DNA of 64,000 nt, from contig NZ_JACCDE010000010.1 of NCBI RefSeq assembly GCF_013415125.1, forward strand, positions 1 to 64,000, given 5' to 3'. The first letter of the stretch is position 1. Each line of letters opens with the position of its first letter. The notes beneath the pieces were generated by a model, which saw only the letters and a list, made by a program, of their open reading frames with translations, ran no database searches and had not been told where the DNA came from. Source of the stretch: Vreelandella glaciei. GTDB lineage: Bacteria > Pseudomonadota > Gammaproteobacteria > Pseudomonadales > Halomonadaceae. Of this stretch, positions 26,220-35,550 are shown in pieces. The position numbers and the translations under genes are program-made.

Positions 26220-29200
26220 TTATTTCCCGCCAGGGTGCGTATTGCTACCACTATATGCGCGCCGCAATGCCCGCCGCTTGAGAGCGCTATAAAAAACTCC
26301 CGCCATTAATAAAAGTACCGTCACCATCGCCAGCAGCATAGGAATAATATACTGCCCTGCATACCAGCGAATAAGTCGATGCCAGACCATTCTTCCTCGC
26401 GCTGTCCGGGGCCCAACTTGATAAGCATTAACTTTGTGATCAGGAGAGATCACTACTAAGTCACCTACTGCTTGACGGCTAATTTGGGGTTGATCAATGA
26501 TCGCAGCTAACGTCCGCATTCCTTCATCGTGAAAAGCAGTTGCTACCACGATACTTCGCATTGGATTAAGCGGTGACCGAACTCCCATTAACACTTGTTC
26601 TGGTGCTTGACTACCGAGCCTGTTACGTGAACGTTCTACGTCTTTTCCCCACTGTGCCTGCGACCACAAGTTGAGACGACTAAGCAGACTTAACGGTGTA
26701 ACACGCAAAGCGCCTTGCTGAATGCTAAATGGGTCTATGTGGCTATTGAGCTGGCTATTTTCTAATTGATCAGCGCGAGCAACGACCAGGATATCTTGCT
26801 GGGCTAGGCTGTCATTAAGGGTTAATCCTTTTCGTATATTTAAGGCCGTACTTGGATAGCCCGTGGAAGCCCCCATACGACCAATCAAACCAAGCGCGGC
26901 GCTAATTTCCACAGCGTCAGGCTCACTTGCCACCATCAATGTCGTTTGAGATAAATCCGCCCACTGGGTAAATGGAAAGCCAGCACTTAACCAGTACGAG
27001 AGTTCGGGTAACACTGCAAAATGTTGCGCGTCACTCATATCTAAATATGAGTCTGGATAAAGTCGCGTTTCAATACGATCAGGCAGGCCAAGCTCGCAAC
27101 CATCTTCAGGCGTATTGACGGCCATATTAAAGTAGAAACTAAGTTGGTTATTTCCATATAGCTGCTCTTGTGGAATACGTAACGTTGCTCTTTCTTGGCG
27201 AATATCATTGCCCAGTAGCCTCCATGCGTCCCAAGCTAGCGAGCGTTTTTCAACGGGTAAAGAGCCAAGATAAGACCCGTTTAATTCCACCTCTAAGCGT
27301 GAGTCGCTTTCATTTAACCAATCGCCACGTGGGAACTCATAACCTATCTCCAACGTGACATCGTCACCGGGCCACAAGTGTATGTTTGGCGGTAGACGGA
27401 AGCTATAGTTTTGTGGCGGAGGACGAATACCTTCACCGACCATTTCACTGCTACTTGTCATGCTAGTGAGAAATATTGGTTCATTAAGTGCCTGCCAGTT
27501 AGGTGCGTCATAAGGTTCCCTCAAAGGAAAAAGAGGAGCGCTAACTTGTTCGCTATCCCCACTCAGCCTCGCTTGATAACTAGCTAAATAAGTTGCAGCG
27601 TTTTTCACTTCCTGTTCGGTTTTCCCCGTCGCAATAAGCAAGCGATACATAGGATTATTGGGATTGGCTTGTTGCAGTAAAGTTGGCCCATTAATCCGCG
27701 GCAACTCCACCCCTAGCGGCATTTGCTCAGGGGTGCCTATCACAATCGCATGCTGGTCAGGTATTTGGGTATGATGAACTGGAAAATCCGCCCCCCTAAA
27801 TCCAGATTCAACCGCAAAATGCGACGCTAAAATAGCACTGGCACTCAGTAACGTTTCAGAGGGAGAAGCAGGCATAACAAAGGGTAATTCCAGCCGATCC
27901 ATGTCTGCTGTATCAAAAAATGGCGCTGGTAAGTTAGCTAAACCGCTTACTGGGGGTAATGATTGAACGTCTACTGTAAGTGTCGAGCTAGGCAGTATTT
28001 CCACCCAAATATCTTTACTCAGCAGATTATTACACTGCTCTAATGTTTGACCTGTAATACTCAGCAACAATGTGTTGTAGGATACAATTAGCTCAGGAGG
28101 GATAGTAATTTCAGCCACTAGATGATCTGCGGTGAAGCGATCAAGTTCAAGAGTATCAACCACTATGCCGTTTAGATTAACGTCTAACTGACTAAGTCCT
28201 TCCAATAACATATCGGAATAGCGTATCTCCAAATGCAATACAGCTTCGGTTGACACTTCATCACTGCGTAAAGCGAACTCCACCCCCGCCTGGGCTCCAT
28301 TACCCTTTATGCGTAAGGTATTAGGTTCTAACGATTCGCTATTCGTTTGCTGTAAAAGCGGGTAGATGCGTTCGCGAGTTTGAGTCGGCATATTGAAGGC
28401 CAGCCCTCCTCTCGCGCTCACTTCAACGTCAGGCAAAAATGAATTGTCAGGCGATAAAGTATCTGACATCAACAACTTTGATTGCGGTGGCAGCGATGAA
28501 ACATCTAACTCTTGGCTCCATGCCCGCTGAGTAGACATAATGCCAATCACAATTAAAGCGACCAACACCATGCGCCATACCCATGTTGACGCTGGAGTCG
28601 TTACTTGAGCTGCTACTGGTGCTGCACTGGTGGGGATGCCTTCTGCCTCCTTAACTTGTTTTGCGCCTGAAGCACCTCTTGCAAATAGGCGATTCTCCTT
28701 CCAGTTTTTGAAAAACAGACCTGTAACTGCACGAATGACCGTCCACATGGAGCGAAGTGGCTGATCTTGGGGAAGTTTACGTTTTTGTAACCAAGCATCT
28801 GCACGCCCCATAACTAATTTGACCAACTGTCGACGTTGCGCCACGTTCAAGCTGCCAAACCGTAGACGGATATGCTGGTTATCATGGCTCACTACATGCA
28901 CTGGAAAAAGAACTGGATTGCCGTCGAATTTCATTTCAACAAAATCAATTCGGGAATCTTCAGAAAAGCCCGATATTGCAGCGATTTGCATCCCCCCCAT
29001 TGAAAGGTTTTGAGTGGCCGCCGTTAAGGTATAACCACCGACTAGATGCAATACCGCAGGGCGACTGAGTTTAATCCGCACGTATTCACGAACTTGTCGT
29101 TGCTCACTTCCTACCGCGATTGCCGCCATCAAAAAGAAAGCGCTAAAGGAAGCCCAGATTATATTGAAGAGTAAAACGCTTAATTGTTCACCTTCCGGGT

Positions 29201-30755
29201 TCCACCAGACGAAGCGTATAATGCCCCATAGCGTACCGGCCGTCAGTAACGCTAGCAAAAATAAGTGTGGTCGCGTGACATTAAAATCAAAAAAACTTCG
29301 ATCTAGCCGCCCGCCCTTTTCGGTAACATTAAACTTGCCACGGTTAGGATTAAAAAGAGTAATAATCGACGGTTTAAGAAGATGAAAGGTTAGAACCGTT
29401 TCATATATTTCATTCCAAAATGTATAGCGGTACTGACCGACAAGTTTTGCATTGGTATAAACGACGGCAAACAAGTGAGGTAAAACATACACCGCAACTG
29501 ACTGCGGAGAGGCCTGGATAATATTAAGTCCAAATAGCAGGTAAGCTAACGGCGCCGTTAAAAAAACAAAACGCGCTAGAGGAAACTGGAAATGCAGCAT
29601 TGCGCTCAAGTAGCAAAGACGCTGAGGAATACTTAACCCTCGTCCCAGAAGTGGGTTATCACGGCGCAATATTTGTGTCATCCCACGAGCCCATCGCGCT
29701 CGCTGAACGATATGTAGTGCCAAACGCTCAGTAGCCAACCCAGCTGCAAGAGGAATCCCCAGATATGCGGTGGACCATCCTTTTCTCTGCAACTTTAATG
29801 CTGTATGAGCATCCTCCGTTACTGTTTCAACAGCAAAGCCGTCGATTTCGGCCAGAGCACTGCGACGGATAACAGCACAGGAACCGCAAAAAAAAGTTGC
29901 GTTCCAGTAATCATTTCCTTTCTGAATGGGACCGTAGAAAAGCTCACCTTCGTGAGGTACTTCTCGTCCGCTTACTAGATTACGTTCAAAAGGATCAGGA
30001 GAATAAAAATGGTGGGGCGTCTGTATAAGTGCTAAACGTTCATCAACAAGAAATGAACCCACTGTTGCCTGTAAAAAGACTCGCGTCGTAACATGATCAC
30101 AATCAAATATACAAATTAGCTCTCCTTTTGTTTTTTGAAGAGCATTATTTAAATTACCCGCTTTAGCATACATATTATCTGAACGTGCTATATAACCCAC
30201 TCCTGCTTGTGCCGCAAAAGCAGCAAACTCAGCCCTTTTACCGTCATCTAAAATATAGACATTAACTTTATCAGCCGGGTAGTCAAGATTTTGCGCTGCC
30301 AGCACGGTATCACGAACGACATCTAAACTTTCGTTATAGGTGGGGATATAAACGTCTACCGTTGGCCATTTAGAGATTTGCTTAGGTAATGGCACAACTT
30401 TACGTTCAAGTAGCCAAGCTGATTGAAAAAAGCTAAGTACTAATACTAGCCAAGCATACAGTTCTGCACCTAAGAGCCCCAAGCTCAAAATAGACTCTAG
30501 AAGGCCTTCGGTAACCAGTGTCTCAGTCACCCGCCAATAGATATAACGACTCGCGGTCATAACCGTAATCAAGGCCATTGCTAAGCGTACACGTGGCGAA
30601 TTAACCTGACCCATCACAAGTAAAAGTGCAGCCGTAATCCCCCCAAAAGCTAACTGATTACTCAGCGTCATGGGCGTTGAAATCACAATTAGCAAAATAG
30701 GCGTGCAAAGAAGTAATAAAAGGATAATCCAGGTTTTATACAGAAGCTGTTTCAT
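26220..30755 (-). CDS. bcsAB: Fused cellulose synthase BcsA-BcsB
   Basis: One 1511-residue chain joins the catalytic and periplasmic subunits. Residues 1-700 are BcsA: about eight membrane spans, DDG at 170-172, DCD at 218-220, TED at 313-315 and QRARW at 351-355, the full processive GT2 set. A PilZ domain follows with RxxxR at 556-560 and NLSMGG at 583-588, so cyclic di-GMP activation is expected. A junction span near 726-746 leads into BcsB (about 750-1511), with two carbohydrate-binding and flavodoxin-like modules and a C-terminal span. Such a fusion is known from Komagataeibacter AcsAB. The ATG at 30755 overlaps the bcsQ stop (TGATG). Confidence 0.92.
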   Translation of the reverse strand: MKQLLYKTWIILLLLLCTPILLIVISTPMTLSNQLAFGGITAALLLVMGQVNSPRVRLAMALITVMTASRYIYWRVTETLVTEGLLESILSLGLLGAELYAWLVLVLSFFQSAWLLERKVVPLPKQISKWPTVDVYIPTYNESLDVVRDTVLAAQNLDYPADKVNVYILDDGKRAEFAAFAAQAGVGYIARSDNMYAKAGNLNNALQKTKGELICIFDCDHVTTRVFLQATVGSFLVDERLALIQTPHHFYSPDPFERNLVSGREVPHEGELFYGPIQKGNDYWNATFFCGSCAVIRRSALAEIDGFAVETVTEDAHTALKLQRKGWSTAYLGIPLAAGLATERLALHIVQRARWARGMTQILRRDNPLLGRGLSIPQRLCYLSAMLHFQFPLARFVFLTAPLAYLLFGLNIIQASPQSVAVYVLPHLFAVVYTNAKLVGQYRYTFWNEIYETVLTFHLLKPSIITLFNPNRGKFNVTEKGGRLDRSFFDFNVTRPHLFLLALLTAGTLWGIIRFVWWNPEGEQLSVLLFNIIWASFSAFFLMAAIAVGSEQRQVREYVRIKLSRPAVLHLVGGYTLTAATQNLSMGGMQIAAISGFSEDSRIDFVEMKFDGNPVLFPVHVVSHDNQHIRLRFGSLNVAQRRQLVKLVMGRADAWLQKRKLPQDQPLRSMWTVIRAVTGLFFKNWKENRLFARGASGAKQVKEAEGIPTSAAPVAAQVTTPASTWVWRMVLVALIVIGIMSTQRAWSQELDVSSLPPQSKLLMSDTLSPDNSFLPDVEVSARGGLAFNMPTQTRERIYPLLQQTNSESLEPNTLRIKGNGAQAGVEFALRSDEVSTEAVLHLEIRYSDMLLEGLSQLDVNLNGIVVDTLELDRFTADHLVAEITIPPELIVSYNTLLLSITGQTLEQCNNLLSKDIWVEILPSSTLTVDVQSLPPVSGLANLPAPFFDTADMDRLELPFVMPASPSETLLSASAILASHFAVESGFRGADFPVHHTQIPDQHAIVIGTPEQMPLGVELPRINGPTLLQQANPNNPMYRLLIATGKTEQEVKNAATYLASYQARLSGDSEQVSAPLFPLREPYDAPNWQALNEPIFLTSMTSSSEMVGEGIRPPPQNYSFRLPPNIHLWPGDDVTLEIGYEFPRGDWLNESDSRLEVELNGSYLGSLPVEKRSLAWDAWRLLGNDIRQERATLRIPQEQLYGNNQLSFYFNMAVNTPEDGCELGLPDRIETRLYPDSYLDMSDAQHFAVLPELSYWLSAGFPFTQWADLSQTTLMVASEPDAVEISAALGLIGRMGASTGYPSTALNIRKGLTLNDSLAQQDILVVARADQLENSQLNSHIDPFSIQQGALRVTPLSLLSRLNLWSQAQWGKDVERSRNRLGSQAPEQVLMGVRSPLNPMRSIVVATAFHDEGMRTLAAIIDQPQISRQAVGDLVVISPDHKVNAYQVGPRTARGRMVWHRLIRWYAGQYIIPMLLAMVTVLLLMAGVFYSALKRRALRRAYSGSNTHPGGK

Positions 30756-31537
30756 CACTCACCTACCTGACGAATTTGCACTAACGCAGTATCCGGCATT
30801 AAACGCATAAGATTATGAGCGATGACTTCCAAATCATTAACCACCGCTGATGTATAAGCATGCTGTAGAACAGAGACCTGTAGAGCATGTGCTTCAGACA
30901 CCGCAGGATCGCGATGTACAGATCCTAGCAGAGAAGCACCTAATCGTTCTTTTAAAAGCGAATACACGTCACGACTAAGCTCACTTCTTAAATCCAGTTG
31001 GTTCACAACGTAATACAGATGCCTACTTACATCTCCTGAATAGAAGTTGCCCTCTTCAATGGAAGGCAGAACAGCCAAAGAAGCGCTATCAGAAAGCAGT
31101 GCTGTCACACATAGTGGCTTTAATTTACATATTGCATCTAAAGCAACTGAATGCCCTGGGGGCAAATCCACTAATAAAACATCGTCCGGGGAGTCATAGA
31201 AACTCCTAAGTGATTGATATAGAGCTTGCGGATCACTGGAGATATAGCTCTCAAAACGGTAGCGTTCCTCTCGAGTTGTGGGACCGTAAGCAAGCACATT
31301 GATGCCAGTGGATGTAGTTCTTACCATTTCATGCCAATATGGATTTGAAGTTGCTTCAGCCACATATCCTTGCGGGTCATTAAAAGCAATGCCAAAATGT
31401 AATTTCAGCGCATCCTGGCTATCGAAATCGATAACCGTGACATTAAATCCTTGACGCTGAAATGTGTAGGCAAGATTAGCAGTTAACGTCGTTTTCCCAA
31501 CACCTCCTTTAGGTGATGCAACGCAAATAAGAGTCAT
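30755..31537 (-). CDS. bcsQ: BcsQ (YhjQ) MinD/ParA-like ATPase
   Basis: This 260-residue ATPase of the ParA/MinD type has a deviant Walker A (SPKGGVGKTT at residues 8-17), switch Asp in VIDFDSQDAL and Walker B LLVDLPPG. In other bacteria BcsQ helps place or assemble the cellulose synthase at the membrane. The gene overlaps both its upstream neighbour (ATGA at 31534-31537) and bcsAB, so all are translationally coupled. A leucine-rich C-terminal helix could serve as a membrane-targeting element, though this is inference. Confidence 0.9.
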   Translation of the reverse strand: MTLICVASPKGGVGKTTLTANLAYTFQRQGFNVTVIDFDSQDALKLHFGIAFNDPQGYVAEATSNPYWHEMVRTTSTGINVLAYGPTTREERYRFESYISSDPQALYQSLRSFYDSPDDVLLVDLPPGHSVALDAICKLKPLCVTALLSDSASLAVLPSIEEGNFYSGDVSRHLYYVVNQLDLRSELSRDVYSLLKERLGASLLGSVHRDPAVSEAHALQVSVLQHAYTSAVVNDLEVIAHNLMRLMPDTALVQIRQVGE

Positions 31538-31977
31538 GAATTAATTTCCCTTAACAACGCTTTTAGCGACGTTTCTTCGTTTTCATCTGATTGTTGCTCG
31601 TTACCGTTATCGGTATAAATTTCAAATAAGTGACCAAAAGAAGGTCGCTTCGGTTGAGTGGGCGATGGATGCTCATATGATGGATGCTCATATAAAGCGT
31701 CGAAGGAGGTGGGCCGGGAAACATTTTTTTGTTGAGGAGTCGCTGGTCGCAGCGTTGGTACCATCGCTGGTTTTTGTACTTGATGAGGTACCCGTGGTGC
31801 TTGCTTTGAGCGCTCAACGCTCGTATGCACTACACCAGGGGCATACTTTGCAATACAATCGAGCAATTTCCAACGCTGAGACTCATTGGAATGAGCCGTA
31901 CCTTCCGAAAATTCCCGATGTTCAAATCCCGTACCGAAATTTTCATCTGATACACCAATATCTACATTTTTTCCCAT
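31534..31977 (-). CDS. Unrecognised first gene of the bcs operon (BcsP/BcsR/BcsO position)
   Basis: This protein of 147 residues (167 if it starts at 32037) is not confidently recognised. It is hydrophilic with no signal or membrane segment. A Pro/Gln/Arg-rich middle (KQAPRVPHQVQKP, TLRPATPQQKN) contains a YEHPS-YEHPS direct duplication. The end is acidic followed by a short helix LKALLREI. A patch reading RWKLLDCIAKYA faintly recalls the RWPLLAEFA segment of enteric BcsR. Its place directly before bcsQ is where bcsR, bcsP or bcsO genes lie elsewhere, so a cytoplasmic accessory role is inferred. Neither start has a strong ribosome-binding site. Confidence 0.6.
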   Translation of the reverse strand: MGKNVDIGVSDENFGTGFEHREFSEGTAHSNESQRWKLLDCIAKYAPGVVHTSVERSKQAPRVPHQVQKPAMVPTLRPATPQQKNVSRPTSFDALYEHPSYEHPSPTQPKRPSFGHLFEIYTDNGNEQQSDENEETSLKALLREINS

Positions 31978-32194
31978 GTTTTCGTTACAACCTCGTTTAA
32001 ATCTACAACCAACACTATACTGAAGGCTAAACCTCATGCATCTTTATGCCAGTATTTTGTTAGTAGCAACTGTTGGCTCATACTGAGGAACTAGCTATTA
32101 ACTTGTTTTTGTATACTAGATCACTACCCACATCAAGGACTAAAATAACAATAATTCAACAAATAGAAATATTCGTTTGCCGAATAACAACCGT

Positions 32195-33067
32195 CTAGTT
32201 ACCCTTTTGTCCTTGCTGAAGCCCTAATCCCAACAAAATGAGCACCAACCCGACCAGGGTTGAAGGCAAAATAGGCTCGCCTACCACTAGATAAAGCAAA
32301 AACAGCGACACAGGCGGTGAAAGAAAAATCAGGTTGGAGACTTTGGCGGTGCGCGACACTTGATGTACCGCTAGCTGCCACAAAATAAACGCCACTCCCA
32401 TCTCAAACAGACCTACATAAACGCCCGCCCCAAACGCTGGCCAACCGTGCCACTGCACACCTGGGCCAAGCAGTAACAAAACTGTCAACACAGGCAGACC
32501 CACGCTGAAATTTTGCCATTGGCCTACTAGGGGCTGTCGCTTATCACGTGCATTGAGAAGCCAATAAAGTGCCCACAGCAGTGTCGAAGCGAGTGCCAGT
32601 ACAACCCCTAACGGATCGGCGAAAGAGACATTGAAAACCAAGCCACGTGTGGCGATCACCCACACGCCTGCATAAGCGACCAACCCAGCAACGATATCCA
32701 TTCGGGTTAAGCGTTGACCAAGCAAAGGCACCGCTAAAAACGCCATCGCTAACGCCCAGGTGTAATTCAGCGCCATGGCTTCTTGCCCGGGGAGGCGGTC
32801 ATAGGCGGCGAATAGCACTAAATAATAAGCCACGGGATTCATCAGCCCCGCCCATGCAGCCGTTTTCCAACCGCTGCATAGCGCCGTGGGCATATTTCCC
32901 TGCTTGATGACTAGCGCCCCCATTAATGCCCAGGAAACGAATGCCGCTAGCCACATCAATTCCAAAGGACTCATCCAAGCGAGTGCTACTTTGAAAGCCG
33001 TTGCTACTGTCGACCAAAGCGCTACCGCCCCCAGGCCATAGAGGACGGCTTGCTTATCCTGATTCAT
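32195..33067 (-). CDS. EamA/DMT-family transporter
   Basis: This 290-residue protein has ten predicted membrane spans in two EamA repeats, typical of drug/metabolite exporters such as RhtA or YdcZ-type proteins. Landmarks are ALWSTVATAFKVAL in the first span, AMALNYTWALAMAFLAVPLLGQ closing the first half, and FILWQLAVHQ and SPPVSLFLLYLVVGE in the second. The substrate cannot be inferred. It overlaps the SelW-like gene by four bases (ATGA) and is probably co-transcribed with it. The A+T-rich stretch upstream of the bcs operon lies just beyond its stop. Confidence 0.8.
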   Translation of the reverse strand: MNQDKQAVLYGLGAVALWSTVATAFKVALAWMSPLELMWLAAFVSWALMGALVIKQGNMPTALCSGWKTAAWAGLMNPVAYYLVLFAAYDRLPGQEAMALNYTWALAMAFLAVPLLGQRLTRMDIVAGLVAYAGVWVIATRGLVFNVSFADPLGVVLALASTLLWALYWLLNARDKRQPLVGQWQNFSVGLPVLTVLLLLGPGVQWHGWPAFGAGVYVGLFEMGVAFILWQLAVHQVSRTAKVSNLIFLSPPVSLFLLYLVVGEPILPSTLVGLVLILLGLGLQQGQKGN

Positions 33068-33333
33068 CGGTCGATATGCCCTAAATCTCGCTCTGGATCC
33101 AATTGATCTCGCACGCGTTGCTTGAGAAGTTTTATATCGGGAAAGCCGCCATCACGCTTACGCTCCCAGAGCAGTAGTTCTTCACACCATATCTCGAAAG
33201 CGCCGCCATGAGAGGGGGATAGCGCGACCTCGGTCAGTTGCTCACCAAAGGTCGATAGAAGTTCTTGGGCATACCAAGCGCTACGCAATAGCCACTGACA
33301 TTGAGTGCAGTAGCGGATTTGAATACGTGGCAT
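33064..33333 (-). CDS. SelT/SelW/SelH-family (Rdx) thioredoxin-like protein
   Basis: This 89-residue protein has a thioredoxin-like fold signature: an initial strand IQIRYC, a redox pair Cys9/Cys12 in YCTQCQW, then a GGAFEIWCEELLLWERKRDGGFPD segment (shown in part). The family's selenocysteine position is ordinary Cys here. Bacterial members are small redox proteins of unknown partner. It is coupled to the EamA transporter downstream. Its ATG at 33333 lies back to back with the MFS gene, leaving 95 bases for two promoters. Confidence 0.8.
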   Translation of the reverse strand: MPRIQIRYCTQCQWLLRSAWYAQELLSTFGEQLTEVALSPSHGGAFEIWCEELLLWERKRDGGFPDIKLLKQRVRDQLDPERDLGHIDR

Positions 33334-33428
33334 TGAGAGTTCCTTATCGGTAAATTCCTTTGCAGGATACTATGTCGTTCTCAGAAAACATTTTGTCATT
33401 TTAAATTAGCAATCGCCAAGGAACCGTC

Positions 33429-34742
33429 ATGGCTCAACCGGATGTTTCACAGTCTCGCCTTTATGAGTGGCTAACAGGCGATGAAGATAGCCGCATGTGC
33501 GATGAAATACCTGATAGTGCTTGCAACGCACAGCCGCACAACTTTTTCCTACACCTATGGGCTTCTTTAGGAAATAAGTTGGCTGACGAGTTATCTAGCG
33601 CGCGCTTAGTCTTACCGTGGCTGATGGGCATTATTGGAGCACCGGTGTGGATGGTAGGCTTGCTAGTGCCCATCCGTGAGGCGGGTGCGCTACTGCCACA
33701 AATTTTTGTGGCGGGTTTTATCCGCTTAAAACCCAAACGGAAATGGGTATGGGTAACAGGTGCGCTGATTCAGGCGCTAGCTGCATTAGTGCTGGCCCTA
33801 CTGGCGTTGTTCGCCACCGGCTCTTTGGGCGGTGCATTAGTGTTAGCCGCGCTCGTGCTGCTTTCGCTGGCACGGGGCTTATCCTCTATCGCGACCAAAG
33901 ACGTGCTGGGTAAAACCATTTCCAAACGCCGCCGCGGCACGTTGATGGGCTGGAGCGGCAGCGTTGCCGGTGGCGCTACGCTGGCGGCGGGCGCTGTACT
34001 CATGCTGTTTGATAGTCGCCCCGGCAATGTCATCGTGGCGCTCTTACTCGTAGTCGCCGCTAGCAGCTGGCTAATGAATGCCTTAGCCGCGGCCCGTATT
34101 GAAGAAGCGCCTGGCGCCGTTGAAGGCGGAGAAAACGGCTGGGACAGTATTAAGCTAGGTCTGTCTCTGCTAAAAAATGATCGCACTTTTCTACACTTCA
34201 ACCTTGCCAGGGCATTACTGCTATCAAGTGCACTCGCCTTGCCTTACATCGCCCTGTTGGGGCAGAACCAAAGTGGCACCGACCTCGGCGGCCTGGGTAT
34301 TTTGATTGTGGTATCCGGGCTTGCAGCGATGGTGGCAAGCCCCGTCTGGGGCAAGCGCGCCGACCAATCGAGCCGCAGCGTTATGCGCGATGCAGCGGTA
34401 GGTACGGCTATTTGCTGTTTATTAGCTGCCAGCTTGGCCTGGCTGCCAGACGGGTGGGCACAAAGTACTTGGCCCTATGCGGTGGTTTACGCGCTCTTAG
34501 TGATTATTCACCATGGCGTACGTTTGGGGCGAAAAACCTACCTCATTGATATGGCGAGTCAAGATAATCGGGCGCTTTATGTTGCGCTCTCTAACACGTT
34601 GACAGGCGTATTAATGCTTTTGGTAGGCGGCATTATTGGCGCCCTTGCACAATGGTTTGGTAGCGCCATACTACTGCTAATACTGGCAGCAACCGCCGTG
34701 GGGGCTGTATTGAGCGCCCACCAATTACCCGAGGTCGAATGA
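33429..34742 (+). CDS. MFS transporter
   Basis: This 437-residue major facilitator protein has about 12 spans. The N-terminal 45 residues are hydrophilic and Asp/Glu-rich before the first hydrophobic block (ARLVLPWLMGIIGAPVWMV). Two Arg/Lys-rich cytoplasmic loops (RLKPKRKW and ISKRRRGTLMGW) mark the family. An AAGGAA lies 6 bases before the ATG. I cannot name the substrate. The short distance to the divergent SelW-like gene suggests overlapping promoters, with no clear functional link. Confidence 0.8.
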   Translation: MAQPDVSQSRLYEWLTGDEDSRMCDEIPDSACNAQPHNFFLHLWASLGNKLADELSSARLVLPWLMGIIGAPVWMVGLLVPIREAGALLPQIFVAGFIRLKPKRKWVWVTGALIQALAALVLALLALFATGSLGGALVLAALVLLSLARGLSSIATKDVLGKTISKRRRGTLMGWSGSVAGGATLAAGAVLMLFDSRPGNVIVALLLVVAASSWLMNALAAARIEEAPGAVEGGENGWDSIKLGLSLLKNDRTFLHFNLARALLLSSALALPYIALLGQNQSGTDLGGLGILIVVSGLAAMVASPVWGKRADQSSRSVMRDAAVGTAICCLLAASLAWLPDGWAQSTWPYAVVYALLVIIHHGVRLGRKTYLIDMASQDNRALYVALSNTLTGVLMLLVGGIIGALAQWFGSAILLLILAATAVGAVLSAHQLPEVE

Positions 34743-34926
34743 GACGGTGCGCGTACACGATTGCAATGCGTGACAACGCTCGCCATGATAGAGCCAGATA
34801 GCAGCGGTAGATTGGAGCCCTTGCTATGCTGCTGATAATAAATGATTTGAAGTCCTGCCCGTTCACAGGCAAAAAAAAGCCACTTTGAACGGCGGGAAGG
34901 ATTGGAGCTGCAACAGGAACCCCTTG

Positions 34927-35361
34927 ATGAAACGATCTCCATTGATCAGTCCAGAGCTGCTCGAACGCATAATTGACGCCTCGGAAGACGGTATTGTTGT
35001 TGCTGAACAGGAAGGCGATGAAAATATCCTCATCTACGTCAATAAAGGCTTTGAACGCTTAACGGGCTATAGCGCGGATGAAATTCTGTATCGCGACTGT
35101 CGTTTTTTGCAGAACGAAGACCGCGACCAGGATGCCCTGATCTCTATCCGAGACGCGCTTAAAGATGGCAGTCCTTCTCGCGAAGTACTGCGTAATTACC
35201 GTAAAGACGGCACCATGTTTTGGAATGAATTATCCATTACACCGGTCTACGACGAAGCAGACGAGCTGATGTATTACATTGGCGTACAAAAAGACGTAAC
35301 GGAACGTGTAGAGGCTCAGCTTGCGCTTGTGGAGTTACAAAAACAGCGAGATAACCGCTAA
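34927..35361 (+). CDS. Short LOV-domain blue-light photoreceptor
   Basis: This 144-residue protein is almost only a LOV domain. The photoactive Cys58 lies in YRDCRFLQ, the place of the NCRFLQ motif that binds flavin; VNKGFERLTGYS, EVLRNYRKDG, FWNELSITPV and YIGVQKDVTERV complete the PAS fold. The layout, including Asp in place of Asn before the Cys, closely matches the short LOV proteins of Pseudomonas putida. No effector domain follows, only a C-terminal helix for dimerisation, so signalling would be through partners. The ATG at 34927 has AGGA upstream; a start at 34885 would add 14 residues. Confidence 0.9.
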   Translation: MKRSPLISPELLERIIDASEDGIVVAEQEGDENILIYVNKGFERLTGYSADEILYRDCRFLQNEDRDQDALISIRDALKDGSPSREVLRNYRKDGTMFWNELSITPVYDEADELMYYIGVQKDVTERVEAQLALVELQKQRDNR

Positions 35362-35471
35362 TTATTAACTTTTCCACTAAAAAAACCGATCAATGCTTGA
35401 ACTTCATCCCTACTGGCGTTATATAGCCGCAAGGCGCTTAATTTGCGCTAGGCGCTTCACTTTGCAAGCCA

Positions 35472-35495
35472 CACGTGCTTTTTGATCCGCACGTG
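35472..35495. repeat. CACGTGC inverted repeat upstream of the small acidic gene
   Basis: CACGTGC (35472-35478) and GCACGTG (35489-35495) form a 7-base inverted repeat with a 10-base spacer. They lie 56 bases before the ATG of the next gene, between it and the LOV gene. This could be an operator or a small hairpin. No T-run follows. Confidence 0.4.
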
Positions 35496-35550
35496 CTAAT
35501 AAGTGGAGCCGTTGTTACGCCGGCACGCCGGCTGGGTTGGAGGACATCAC

